In this document: piece by piece, positions 1-6,960 of the stretch
Layout of the letters: every line of letters begins with the position of its first letter
Numbering within the stretch: the stretch's first letter is position 1
DNA from: Marinovum algicola
GTDB taxonomy: Bacteria; Pseudomonadota; Alphaproteobacteria; Rhodobacterales; Rhodobacteraceae
Direction: 5' to 3'
Length of the DNA: 64,000 bases
Assembly: GCF_900109145.1 (NCBI RefSeq)
Contig: NZ_FNYY01000020.1
Span: forward strand, 1-64,000
Notes under the pieces: model-generated
Seen by the model: the letters and a program-made list of their open reading frames with translations, nothing else
What the model was told of the DNA's origin: nothing
The model's database searches: none
Position numbers and translations under genes: made by a program

Positions 1-8
1 TGATTCAT

Positions 9-21
9 ATGTGGACGCCGC
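9..21 (+). repeat. subterminal inverted repeat of the IS110-like element, left copy
   Basis: ATGTGGACGCCGC is the exact reverse complement of positions 1332-1344. It flanks the transposase gene on its 3' side. Confidence 0.7.
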
Positions 22-250
22 CTATGGCAAGGGTTGATTTTGTCGGTTGCGGTGATCGGTTGCTTTCATATGTCCGGCCTGCTTGCGCGGCTGTCTTCTG
101 CCGCTGGCCCTGATGGAAATCCGCCGGTGAGGTCCCTGATCAACCTGGCGCGCTTTGGAGGCGCGTTGAATCAGACGGGTTTGCTTCACCTTTGGCTCGA
201 TCGTTACGCATCATCGACTGCCATTGCCAATCTGGTTTCGGCCGGTGCTG

Positions 251-1270
251 TCAAACGGGTCGCCCGTAGGGCCTGTAGGTCTCGCCGCGCGTGAGCAGTA
301 CCCATGCGATGCGGGCGAGTTTGTTTGCGAGCGCGACAGAAACAAGCCGAAACGGCTTTTTCTCCAGCAATCCGTTCACCCAGTCCGTCATCGGCGTCGG
401 GTTTCGCTTGGCGTGCCGCATGACTGCCGTGGCCCCGACGACCAGCAATCGCCTGAGATAGCGGTCGCCCTGTTTCGAGATGCCGCCAAGCCGGGTCTTG
501 CCACCTGTTGAGTGCTGCTGCGGCGTGAGCCCAAGCCAGGCAGCGAACTGTCTGCCGGAGCGAAATTGATCCGGGTCCGTAACGGTCGCTGCGAGGGCGG
601 TCGCGGTGATCACACCGACGCCGGGGATGGCCGCGAGCCTGCGGCTTGCCTCGTTCCCGGCATGCCAGGCCTTCAGGTCCTGATCCAGTGCGCCGATCTC
701 TTCGGTCAATTCAGCGATCCGGCGGATCAGGATCTCAAGCGCCCGGTGGGCATAGGCTGGCAGGGCTTCATCGGCAAATGCCCGATCCGCCAGCTTCACC
801 AGATTGGCGATGCCCGGATTTGCGACAAGGCCATATTCGGCCAAATGCGCGCGAAGCGCATTCGCGGCCATGGTTCGTTGGCGCACGAGTAGCGATCGGG
901 TCCGGTGCGCCATCAGGATGCTCTGTTGTTCTACCGTCTTCACAGGAACGAACCGCATCGTCGGACGCCCAACGGCCTCGCAGATCGCTTCGGCATCCAG
1001 AGCGTCGCTCTTGCCGCGCTTCACGTATCCCTTGACGTAAGACGGCGGCATGATCCGCACGTCATGGCCCATGGCGATCAACGTCCGAGCCCAGTGATGC
1101 GCCGTGGCACAAGCTTCCACACCGATCAGGCAGGGTGGCAGCTTCGAGAAGAACGGGAGCATCTGTTTACGATGCAGCTTCTTCACCAGAACGGTCTTCC
1201 CGGCCCCATCCACGCCATGTGCCTGAAAGACACTCTTAGCCAAGTCCAATCCAATTGTTGCTATGTTCAT
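251..1270 (-). CDS. IS110 family transposase
   Basis: A 339-aa DEDD transposase. The N-terminal RuvC-like domain opens with GLDLAK (Asp9). The C-terminal Transposase_20 domain contains the helix-hairpin-helix-like AIPGVGVITATALAATV and the conserved block around TPQQHSTGGKTRLGGISKQGD, which carries the catalytic serine of this family. The start at 1270 (MNIATIGLDLAKS) is preferred over the longer frame from 1342 because IS110 transposases normally begin just before the first Asp, and AGGAGCG lies upstream. The gene looks intact. Confidence 0.9.
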   Translation of the reverse strand: MNIATIGLDLAKSVFQAHGVDGAGKTVLVKKLHRKQMLPFFSKLPPCLIGVEACATAHHWARTLIAMGHDVRIMPPSYVKGYVKRGKSDALDAEAICEAVGRPTMRFVPVKTVEQQSILMAHRTRSLLVRQRTMAANALRAHLAEYGLVANPGIANLVKLADRAFADEALPAYAHRALEILIRRIAELTEEIGALDQDLKAWHAGNEASRRLAAIPGVGVITATALAATVTDPDQFRSGRQFAAWLGLTPQQHSTGGKTRLGGISKQGDRYLRRLLVVGATAVMRHAKRNPTPMTDWVNGLLEKKPFRLVSVALANKLARIAWVLLTRGETYRPYGRPV

Positions 1271-1331
1271 CGGAACGCTCCTTTCCTGCTTTTGCGTGGT
1301 ACTCCGCACCACATCTGGCGCTGAGCTCGCA

Positions 1332-1344
1332 GCGGCGTCCACAT
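1332..1344 (-). repeat. subterminal inverted repeat of the IS110-like element, right copy
   Basis: GCGGCGTCCACAT is the exact inverted copy of 9-21. It lies about 60 bases upstream of the transposase start and within about 10 bases of where recombinase homology stops. Confidence 0.7.
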
Positions 1345-1350
1345 CATCAA

Positions 1351-2568
1351 CATGGAGCGCGCCTCGATGGCGGCATCGATGGCAAAAGGCGCGACAGCCT
1401 CGAGAACAGCTTCAGTGATGAGCTTGTCGGGCCGGAACCCACCAAAGGTGATGCAGCGTTTCTGTCCGAGAAGAAGGTTTGGATTGTCACAGCGGTAGAC
1501 GGGGCGTGGCGTGCGGCCTGTATAGACCACATGCAACCGCCGCCCGCATCTCGCACAGCAGAGGAGACCGGCCAGGAGCGCGCCGCCGCCGCGACCGGAT
1601 TTGACCCCGCCAGCACGTCCGAAAGCGTTCTTGGCCAGTTGCGCCTGATTGCGTTCATATTCCTCCCAATCGATATAACCGACATGGTGGTCTCTGATGA
1701 CCACATCCCAGTCTTCGGGCGACTTGCGGTTCTTGTAGGTGACATGCGCGCGGCCGTCCCGGATTTTTGCTTGCCGCCCGGTTTTACCATAGGCGTAGAC
1801 CCCAGCATAAAACATGTTCTTCAATACGCTGATCACGTTGCGGTAGCGAATGGGCTGCCATTCGAAACTTGTCAGTCGAATGCCATCGGAAGGCCTGGGG
1901 AAATGAATGCCCTCACCGGACATGGCCAGAAGAACCTGCCGGGCGCTTCCGAGTTCGCGGAACCGGCAGAAGATCTGCCGGACGACCTCCTGGGTGCGGC
2001 GATCGGGATCGAACATCACCCCGGCGTCGCGGTCCCACAGGTAGCCGATCGGCGGCGTATAGCGCAGTTCGCCTCGGCGCGCTTTCGCTCTTGCGGCTTC
2101 AACCATCCGCGTGCGCAGGACGCCGAGCTCGAACTCGCTGATGCTGCCCTTCATGCCCAGAAGCAGCCGGTCATTGGGATGGCGCGGGTCGTAGACGCCG
2201 TCATGATCCACGACACGCGCATCTACCAGGCCGCAAAGCTCCAGCATGTGATGCCAGTCGCGCCCGTTGCGGGCCAGACGCGACACTTCCAAGCAGAAGA
2301 CCGCGCCGATCGACCCAGAACACAGCATGGCGACAAGCCGTTCGAAGCCGGGCCGGGCCTCGCACCCGCTGGCTGATACACCAAGATCGTCGTCGATGAC
2401 ATCAATCCCGGCAAAGCCATAGCCACGGGCCATCTCGACAAGATCGTATTGCCGGCGCTGGCTTTCGAGGTTCGTCATGACCTGACTCTGTGTCGACTGG
2501 CGCACGTAGATCACAGCCTGCCGCTTCAGCAGCTCCGGTGGAAACGTGAGGGCCATGTCATTCATCAC
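1351..2568 (-). pseudogene. large serine recombinase, 3' end cut off by the IS110-like insertion
   Basis: The N-terminal resolvase domain has the catalytic serine in YVRQSTQ (Ser25), then the SRLARNGRDWH and GSISEFELGVLRTRM arginine motifs. A recombinase domain and a zinc ribbon (CCARCGRRLHVVY through CDNP) follow. The protein should continue with a coiled-coil C-terminus. After AAIEARS the frame runs into insertion-sequence DNA (MLMMWTPLR and on to a stop near 1267). Recombinases of this type integrate or move DNA by strand exchange through a 5'-phosphoserine link. The lost C-terminus makes this copy probably inactive. Confidence 0.85.
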
Positions 2569-2716
2569 TTTGCCCTCCCGGACCGGTTCTTGCCGCGGTC
2601 AGGAGCACCTGGGCCAGCGCTGTCACGATCGACCGGTATTCCGGTTCCGTCAGCAACGCCGGCTGGGTCAAAGGCAGTGGCAACTGGGTTGGTGTCAGGA
2701 TCTCGCGATGCTTCAT
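2558..2716 (-). CDS. small protein overlapping the recombinase start
   Basis: A 52-aa reading frame (MKHREILTPTQLPLPLTQP...) ends 11 bases inside the recombinase gene, suggesting translational coupling. It has the Pro/Leu-rich look of small proteins I recall upstream of such recombinases in alphaproteobacteria, but I cannot name a family. It lies wholly inside another frame (2565-3032). Either or both may be real. Confidence 0.35.
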   Translation of the reverse strand: MKHREILTPTQLPLPLTQPALLTEPEYRSIVTALAQVLLTAARTGPGGQSDE

Positions 2717-3032
2717 TCGGGGCCTCCATGGGTGAATCGTCACCCTTGAAGCCTCGCCGAAAACCAAGGTGCCCGAGAACCGAATGAAGTTCGAAAAGCG
2801 CATCCGCGGACGCCAATGGAGCGCCAAGCTCGAAACCCTGACAAACTGTTGCATCCAAAATCCATGCAGGCGCGAGGATCGCAATACCTGGATCGCGCTC
2901 GAGCCCGACATGTTGGCCATCACCGCGATTGAGCGTCCGGAAAACCTTCACGTCCGCGCCAAAATAGGCATGCCATCGATAATGAACCCGATAAACCTGC
3001 CCGACATGGGCAGAATGAACGGGAACTGGCAT
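2565..3032 (-). CDS. conserved hypothetical protein upstream of the serine recombinase
   Basis: A 155-aa frame starting MPVPVHSAHVG. The first ~100 residues (YRVHYRWHAYFGADVKVFR..., then AILAPAWILDATVCQGFELG and LHSVLGHLGFR) read like a compact folded domain of the kind encoded just upstream of recombinases in alphaproteobacterial mobile units. The last ~50 residues are low-complexity and overlap the 52-aa frame. The start codon abuts the edge of an IS66 remnant at about 3033, so the promoter may be lost. Function unknown. Confidence 0.5.
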   Translation of the reverse strand: MPVPVHSAHVGQVYRVHYRWHAYFGADVKVFRTLNRGDGQHVGLERDPGIAILAPAWILDATVCQGFELGAPLASADALFELHSVLGHLGFRRGFKGDDSPMEAPNEASRDPDTNPVATAFDPAGVADGTGIPVDRDSAGPGAPDRGKNRSGRAK

Positions 3033-3034
3033 TG

Positions 3035-3235
3035 ACGAGGAAGAATGCGCTTTTTGCCGGCCACGACGAAGGCGGCCGCACTTGGGGCCGCATCGCTTCG
3101 CTCATCGCCACGGCGAAAATCAACGGCGTCGAGCCCTTCGCTTACCTCAAGGCCACCCTCGAGGCCATCGCTGCAGGTCATCCCGCCAGCCGGATCGACG
3201 AGCTCCTGCCCTGGAACTACATGCCGTCAAGCTGA
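3035..3235 (+). pseudogene. IS66 transposase TnpC, C-terminal fragment only
   Basis: Encodes about 66 residues matching the end of IS66-type TnpC (RKNALFAGHDEGGRTWGRI..., closing DELLPWNY). The catalytic DDE core is absent, and homology begins abruptly about 3 bases after the start codon of the leftward neighbour. A typical IS66 end sequence (CGCTTAC) lies 22 bases after the stop. It is the right-hand stub of an IS66 element. Confidence 0.8.
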
Positions 3236-3256
3236 TCCAGGGTGAGGTGCAGACAT

Positions 3257-3263
3257 CGCTTAC
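3257..3263 (+). repeat. candidate right terminus of the first IS66 remnant
   Basis: CGCTTAC is the complement of the GTAAGCG that starts many IS66-family terminal repeats, and it lies directly downstream of the truncated tnpC. Homology to a second TnpC begins immediately after it. No left partner is present. Confidence 0.4.
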
Positions 3264-4095
3264 TCTGGATCGCGGCCGGCGCGACAAGGGGCTGGGCAAG
3301 GGCGTCAAGAAAGGCCGGATCTGGGCCTATGTCCGCGATCAGCGCCCCTGGGCGGGCACGGCTCCCCCCGGTGCGGTCTACCGGTTCGCCCCGGACTGGA
3401 AGGAAGAGCACGTCCTTGCCCATCTCGGCGAAACCCGCGGCATTCTCCAGGCCGATGGCTACAAGGGCTATGCCAAGCTCTATGCCGCCGATCCGGACGG
3501 CAAGAGCCAGTTCCGGGAAGCCGCATGCTGGGCGCATCTTCGCCGCGACTTCCACGATGTCTGGACCGCGACGAAATCCGAGATCGCGCGCGAGGCGCTC
3601 GACAGGATCGGAAAGCTATACGACATTGAACGGGAAATCAGCGGCAAGCCCGCCGAGGTGCGGCTTGCCGTGCGCCAAAAGGACAGCAAGCCCAAGGTCG
3701 ATGCGTTCCGGGACTGGGCCGAAAGGCAGCTCACCCGCATTCCCGGTAAGAGTGATCTGGCCAAGGCGTTCCGCTACGGGCTTAGCCGCTGGCCCTCGTT
3801 CACGCTGTTCTTGGAGGACGGGCGCGTAGCCATCGACAACAATCCCGCCGAGCGCGCGCTGAGACCGATTGGCGTCGGAAGGCGGAACTGGCTATTCGCT
3901 GGCTCGGATACCGGTGGTGAAACGCTCGCCCGCGCCATGACCGTGATTGAGACCGCCAAGTTGAACGGGCTCGATCCGCAGGCCTACCTCGCCGACGTCT
4001 TGGATCGCATCCACGATCACATGAACAATCGCCTGGCCGAATTGCTCCCCTGGAATTGGAGCCCGACAGATCAATCACGCAACGAGGCCGCGTGA
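3264..4095 (+). pseudogene. IS66 transposase TnpC, 5'-truncated
   Basis: About 277 residues of TnpC without its N-terminal helical, zinc-finger and early catalytic parts. Visible are GRIWAYVRDQRPW, the acidic residue region ILQADGYKGY, the AHLRRDFHD block, and the C-terminal DNNPAERALRPI with its catalytic Glu, ending LLPWNW. The frame is open upstream through the first IS66 stub, but residues before about TLDRGRRDKG belong to that stub. This is a different IS66 lineage from the first stub (RRNWLFAGSDTGG versus RKNALFAGHDEGG). Confidence 0.8.
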
Positions 4096-4391
4096 TGTCC
4101 GCAACGACCTACGTCTGCTCGATCGCCCATGTCGCCACCCGCCTGGGCGAAAATCCCGAGCTGCTTGAGGCCATCGTCAGCAACGACGACAACCTAACCT
4201 ACGGCAATATCGTCAGCGTCCATGTCGGGCACGACGACTACATCACCGCGCTGACCGACGACGGCATCGACGAGATACGTGATATGCTCGCATCCGCACG
4301 CGTGTCCGTCGAAGAATGGCACAGCTTCCTCGACGACTTCGTCGCCGAGCCGGACATTATCGCCCGCGTCAAGGACCAGCCGCTGCGGTAG
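4095..4391 (+). CDS. small acidic protein coupled to IS66 tnpC
   Basis: A 98-aa protein whose ATG overlaps the tnpC stop (TGATG), so it was probably translated by re-initiation after TnpC. It is rich in Asp and Glu (SNDDNLTYGNIVSVHVGHDDYITALTDDGIDEI...) with no membrane segment and no motif I can name. It seems to lie inside the IS66 element, as a GGTTAC near 4401-4406 could be that element's right end. It may be an accessory or passenger gene. Function unknown. Confidence 0.6.
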   Translation: MSATTYVCSIAHVATRLGENPELLEAIVSNDDNLTYGNIVSVHVGHDDYITALTDDGIDEIRDMLASARVSVEEWHSFLDDFVAEPDIIARVKDQPLR

Positions 4392-4894
4392 AAACCGGGC
4401 GGTTACTGATTTCATGACACCCGAACTCTTCAAAAGAGTGCTTTGATGTTGGCTGCGGAATGATCTGATCCGTCCGATAACGGAAAACGATTTAATAACA
4501 ATAGGTTATTGCGTTTTTGTATTCGCGATGAGAAATCATGCCCATAATAGCCTTCATCGAATTGGCTTCCCTTTCCAGGATGCCGATCCGCTAAATCGAC
4601 GGGAAGCCAAAGGATCAGCACGCTTTACGAAGAAGTTGGCAGTTGCGGGCCGATTGAGCGGTCTGGGCTATCTCGTGAAGAAGAAACCGCCACATGTCTT
4701 GCCGATAGGCCCTGTGGAAGTTCTGATCCCGTCGTGCCAGTACAGTTCGGTGGAGGTTGGGTATTTAATGGGTTTGGTCCACGAAAAGTAAAAGTGTTCT
4801 TCGGGTTTTGTGACTGACGGATGAGGGCCTTTGGGGTCCCTCGGATGGGTCCGGGCCGGGTTCCGGTCTGCCGTTCCTGATGAAGGGCATTCCC
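4392..4894 (+). other. intergenic stretch without a convincing gene
   Basis: Contains a possible IS66 right end near 4401-4406 and a short inverted repeat (AATAAC/GTTATT near 4493-4509) in an AT-richer patch. Open frames on both strands have no recognisable domains. The final ~60 bases lead into the next gene, with a good Shine-Dalgarno (GAAGGG). Confidence 0.5.
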
Positions 4895-5365
4895 ATGCAA
4901 ACAGGTGTCTTGCGCGTGTTACGCGCGACCGCTGCCTCGTGGTGGTGGCACAAGGAACTACGCCGAACCGGCCAGACGTTGCTGGCACAGCGGCTCGAAC
5001 GCCAGACCGTCCTGCGTGATCTCGGCTATCTCAGGCAGGCAGCGACGCTGCCGAATGCCCATATGATCTGCGGAAAGGGCGGCACGTTCATCCATCTCGG
5101 TTGGACCACCGTTTCAACCCTCGCCCCGATCGAGCGCTTTCCCTTGGCCGCCCTCGCGGTCGCACGAGGAACGCCGTTCATCGATATCCGACACGTCACC
5201 GATGTCATCGCCTTCGCGAACCTGCCGCGGGTGGTGCGGGACGGATCAGTCGACCCTGTCCATTCAGGTGCCGGCAGGTCTGTCTCGCTGACCTCCTACA
5301 TCGACATGGTCGAAAAGCTCGGCGCGCGGATCACCAACAATCCACGGCCCCGTCAGTCAGCCTGA
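4895..5365 (+). CDS. conserved plasmid hypothetical protein
   Basis: A 156-aa protein of unknown function. The ATG at 4895 (MQTGVLRVLRATAASWW) is favoured over that at 4880 because GAAGGG sits 8 bases upstream. The N-terminus is basic with aromatic and Arg/Leu-rich helices (WWHKELRRTGQTLLAQRLERQ). The middle is mixed alpha/beta (GTFIHLGWTTVSTLAPIERF). It lies 40 bases upstream of ardC in the same direction and may share its transcript. No membrane segment or catalytic motif is evident. Confidence 0.6.
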   Translation: MQTGVLRVLRATAASWWWHKELRRTGQTLLAQRLERQTVLRDLGYLRQAATLPNAHMICGKGGTFIHLGWTTVSTLAPIERFPLAALAVARGTPFIDIRHVTDVIAFANLPRVVRDGSVDPVHSGAGRSVSLTSYIDMVEKLGARITNNPRPRQSA

Positions 5366-5405
5366 TCACCATTCCCTCTCACCAACACTCGAAAGGAGGC
5401 CAGCC

Positions 5406-6344
5406 ATGGCCCGTTCCCGCACGCCCAAATTCGATGCCTCCGAGGTCATCACGAACGAAATCATCCGCATCATCGAGCGCGGTGTCCTGCCGTGGCGCAA
5501 GCCCTGGACGGCAGGCGGCAGCTCACGCCCCCTGCGCGTGGGCGGTGAGCCCTATCAGGGGGTCAACAACTTCCTGCTGACGATGCGCACCGTGATGGCG
5601 GGCCACAGCTCGCCCTTCTGGATGACGCTGCCGCAAGCCAATGCGTTGGATGCGAAGGTCCGCAAGGGCGAGAAGTCCTCTGTCGTCGTTTACTACGGCC
5701 AAAGCCGGAGGGACGCCGGCGGCGAGGATGACCACGGGGAGAGGGATGATCGCTCCGAGGAGGCCCGCGTATTCCGCTTCCAGAAATCCTACCGCGTGTT
5801 CAACGCCTGCCAGATCGATGGCTTGCCTGACAGCTTCTTCCCCGACCCGGAGCCCGTGCCCGAGCATCCACCCTCCGAGCCCATCCCGCACATGCAGGCG
5901 TTTTTCGATGCCATCGACATCACAACCGTCTTCACGGGGACGGAGGCGTACTATTTGCCGCCCGTGGACAAGGTCTACATGCCATCTATCACGCGGTTCC
6001 AGGACCCGCGCAATTTCTACGGGGTCTGGGCGCATGAGCTGGCCCATGCCACGAAAGCCCCGCATCGGCTGAACCGCGATTTCGGGCTCTCGAAATTCGG
6101 CAACACGGCCTACGCGCGCGAGGAGATCGTCGCGGAACTGACCTCGGTGTTCCTGGGACAAACGCTCGGCTTCACGGCCCATACGCTCGAGATGAATGCC
6201 GCCTACCTGCACAACTGGTTGCGTGTCCTTCGCTCAGATAAGGCCGCGATCTTCCGCCACGCCGCTGATGCGCAACGTGCCTGCGACTACCTGATTGCCA
6301 GATCGGAGACGGGCAGGGCCGGGGAGAACGCCGAGGCCGCTTGA
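5406..6344 (+). CDS. ardC: ArdC-type antirestriction protein (first copy)
   Basis: A 312-aa protein of two parts. The N-terminal ssDNA-binding domain includes GVLPWRKPW, the GVNNFLLTM region and KGEKSSVVVYY. The C-terminal zincin-like metalloprotease domain has HELAH (210-214) and a downstream EEIVAE that supplies a third ligand. ArdC proteins bind single-stranded DNA and protect incoming plasmid DNA from type I restriction. A strong AAAGGAGG Shine-Dalgarno precedes the start. It heads a rightward series of plasmid-family genes in the inferred leading region. A second ArdC lies at 20295. Confidence 0.92.
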   Translation: MARSRTPKFDASEVITNEIIRIIERGVLPWRKPWTAGGSSRPLRVGGEPYQGVNNFLLTMRTVMAGHSSPFWMTLPQANALDAKVRKGEKSSVVVYYGQSRRDAGGEDDHGERDDRSEEARVFRFQKSYRVFNACQIDGLPDSFFPDPEPVPEHPPSEPIPHMQAFFDAIDITTVFTGTEAYYLPPVDKVYMPSITRFQDPRNFYGVWAHELAHATKAPHRLNRDFGLSKFGNTAYAREEIVAELTSVFLGQTLGFTAHTLEMNAAYLHNWLRVLRSDKAAIFRHAADAQRACDYLIARSETGRAGENAEAA

Positions 6345-6413
6345 GGGTTGTGCGTCGGCAAAAGTGAAAGAAGGCTTTGGGAAGGGTGTTTCAACTTCTC
6401 AAAGGAGAGCCCT

Positions 6414-6803
6414 ATGACCATCACTGCACAGCCCCAGACAGAATGCCCGGATCCGAGTGTGATCGCCGCGCAGAACGACGCGTTCCGCAAGCTCGCCTGC
6501 CTTGGAGTGCCGCCCGCGCAGCGCATCCAAGGCCGGATGCATGTCACCCGCTCGCTCATGGAGGCCGGCGATGGCTTCATGGCCGAGGCGGTGAAGGCAA
6601 CCGGTGAGTTCGACACCTTCGAGCCCGAGAACGACCCGGACGGCTGGCACGATTTTGGGGCGGTCACGGTCCGCGGCGAAACCGTGTTCTGGAAACTGGA
6701 TTTGTACGAAGCGGATTCCGATTTCCGCTACGGGGCCGAGACCCCGGACAACCCTGCAACAACTATGCGCGTACTGACCATCATGATGGCGCGGGAATGG
6801 TAG
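6414..6803 (+). CDS. DUF3768 family protein
   Basis: A 129-aa protein. The start MTITAQPQ at 6414 has AAAGGAGAG upstream, so the longer frame from 6348 is rejected. Family hallmarks are the GRMHVTRSLMEAG helix, FDTFEPENDPDGWHDFGAV and ETVFWKLDLYEADSDF, ending TMRVLTIMMAREW. DUF3768 is common on alphaproteobacterial plasmids, typically beside ardC. Its function is unknown. It is followed by a strong terminator at 6842. Confidence 0.88.
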   Translation: MTITAQPQTECPDPSVIAAQNDAFRKLACLGVPPAQRIQGRMHVTRSLMEAGDGFMAEAVKATGEFDTFEPENDPDGWHDFGAVTVRGETVFWKLDLYEADSDFRYGAETPDNPATTMRVLTIMMAREW

Positions 6804-6841
6804 GGCAGGGGGGAGCCTCAAGTCCTACACCTCCGACGCGG

Positions 6842-6881
6842 AAGGCCCGCTGCCCCCAAAAAGGCAAAGCGGGCCTTTTTT
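6842..6881 (+). terminator. rho-independent terminator after the DUF3768 gene
   Basis: A perfect 10-bp stem (AAGGCCCGCT/AGCGGGCCTT) with a 16-base loop runs into TTTT. It separates the ardC-DUF3768 unit from the ParB-like gene. Confidence 0.85.
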
Positions 6882-6960
6882 CGCGGTGATCCCCGAAGCC
6901 GGGGATTGGTCCCGCGCGTAGAGGCGCGGGCCACCCCTAACCCATCTGGAAGGATATCCC

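Larger units (their letters stand above)
1..1350 (-). mobile_element. IS110-family (IS1111-like) insertion sequence
   Basis: One transposase gene of the DEDD type is bracketed by a perfect 13-bp inverted repeat (9-21 and 1332-1344). Subterminal repeats of this kind mark the IS1111 branch of IS110. The right end abuts the broken 3' end of a serine recombinase, so the element appears to have inserted there. The left end may lie just outside the window, and exact termini are not established because this family makes no clear target duplication. Confidence 0.75.

Noticed and set aside
1255-2376. 373-aa rightward open frame
   Set aside because: Antisense shadow of the serine recombinase, also crossing the insertion-sequence border.
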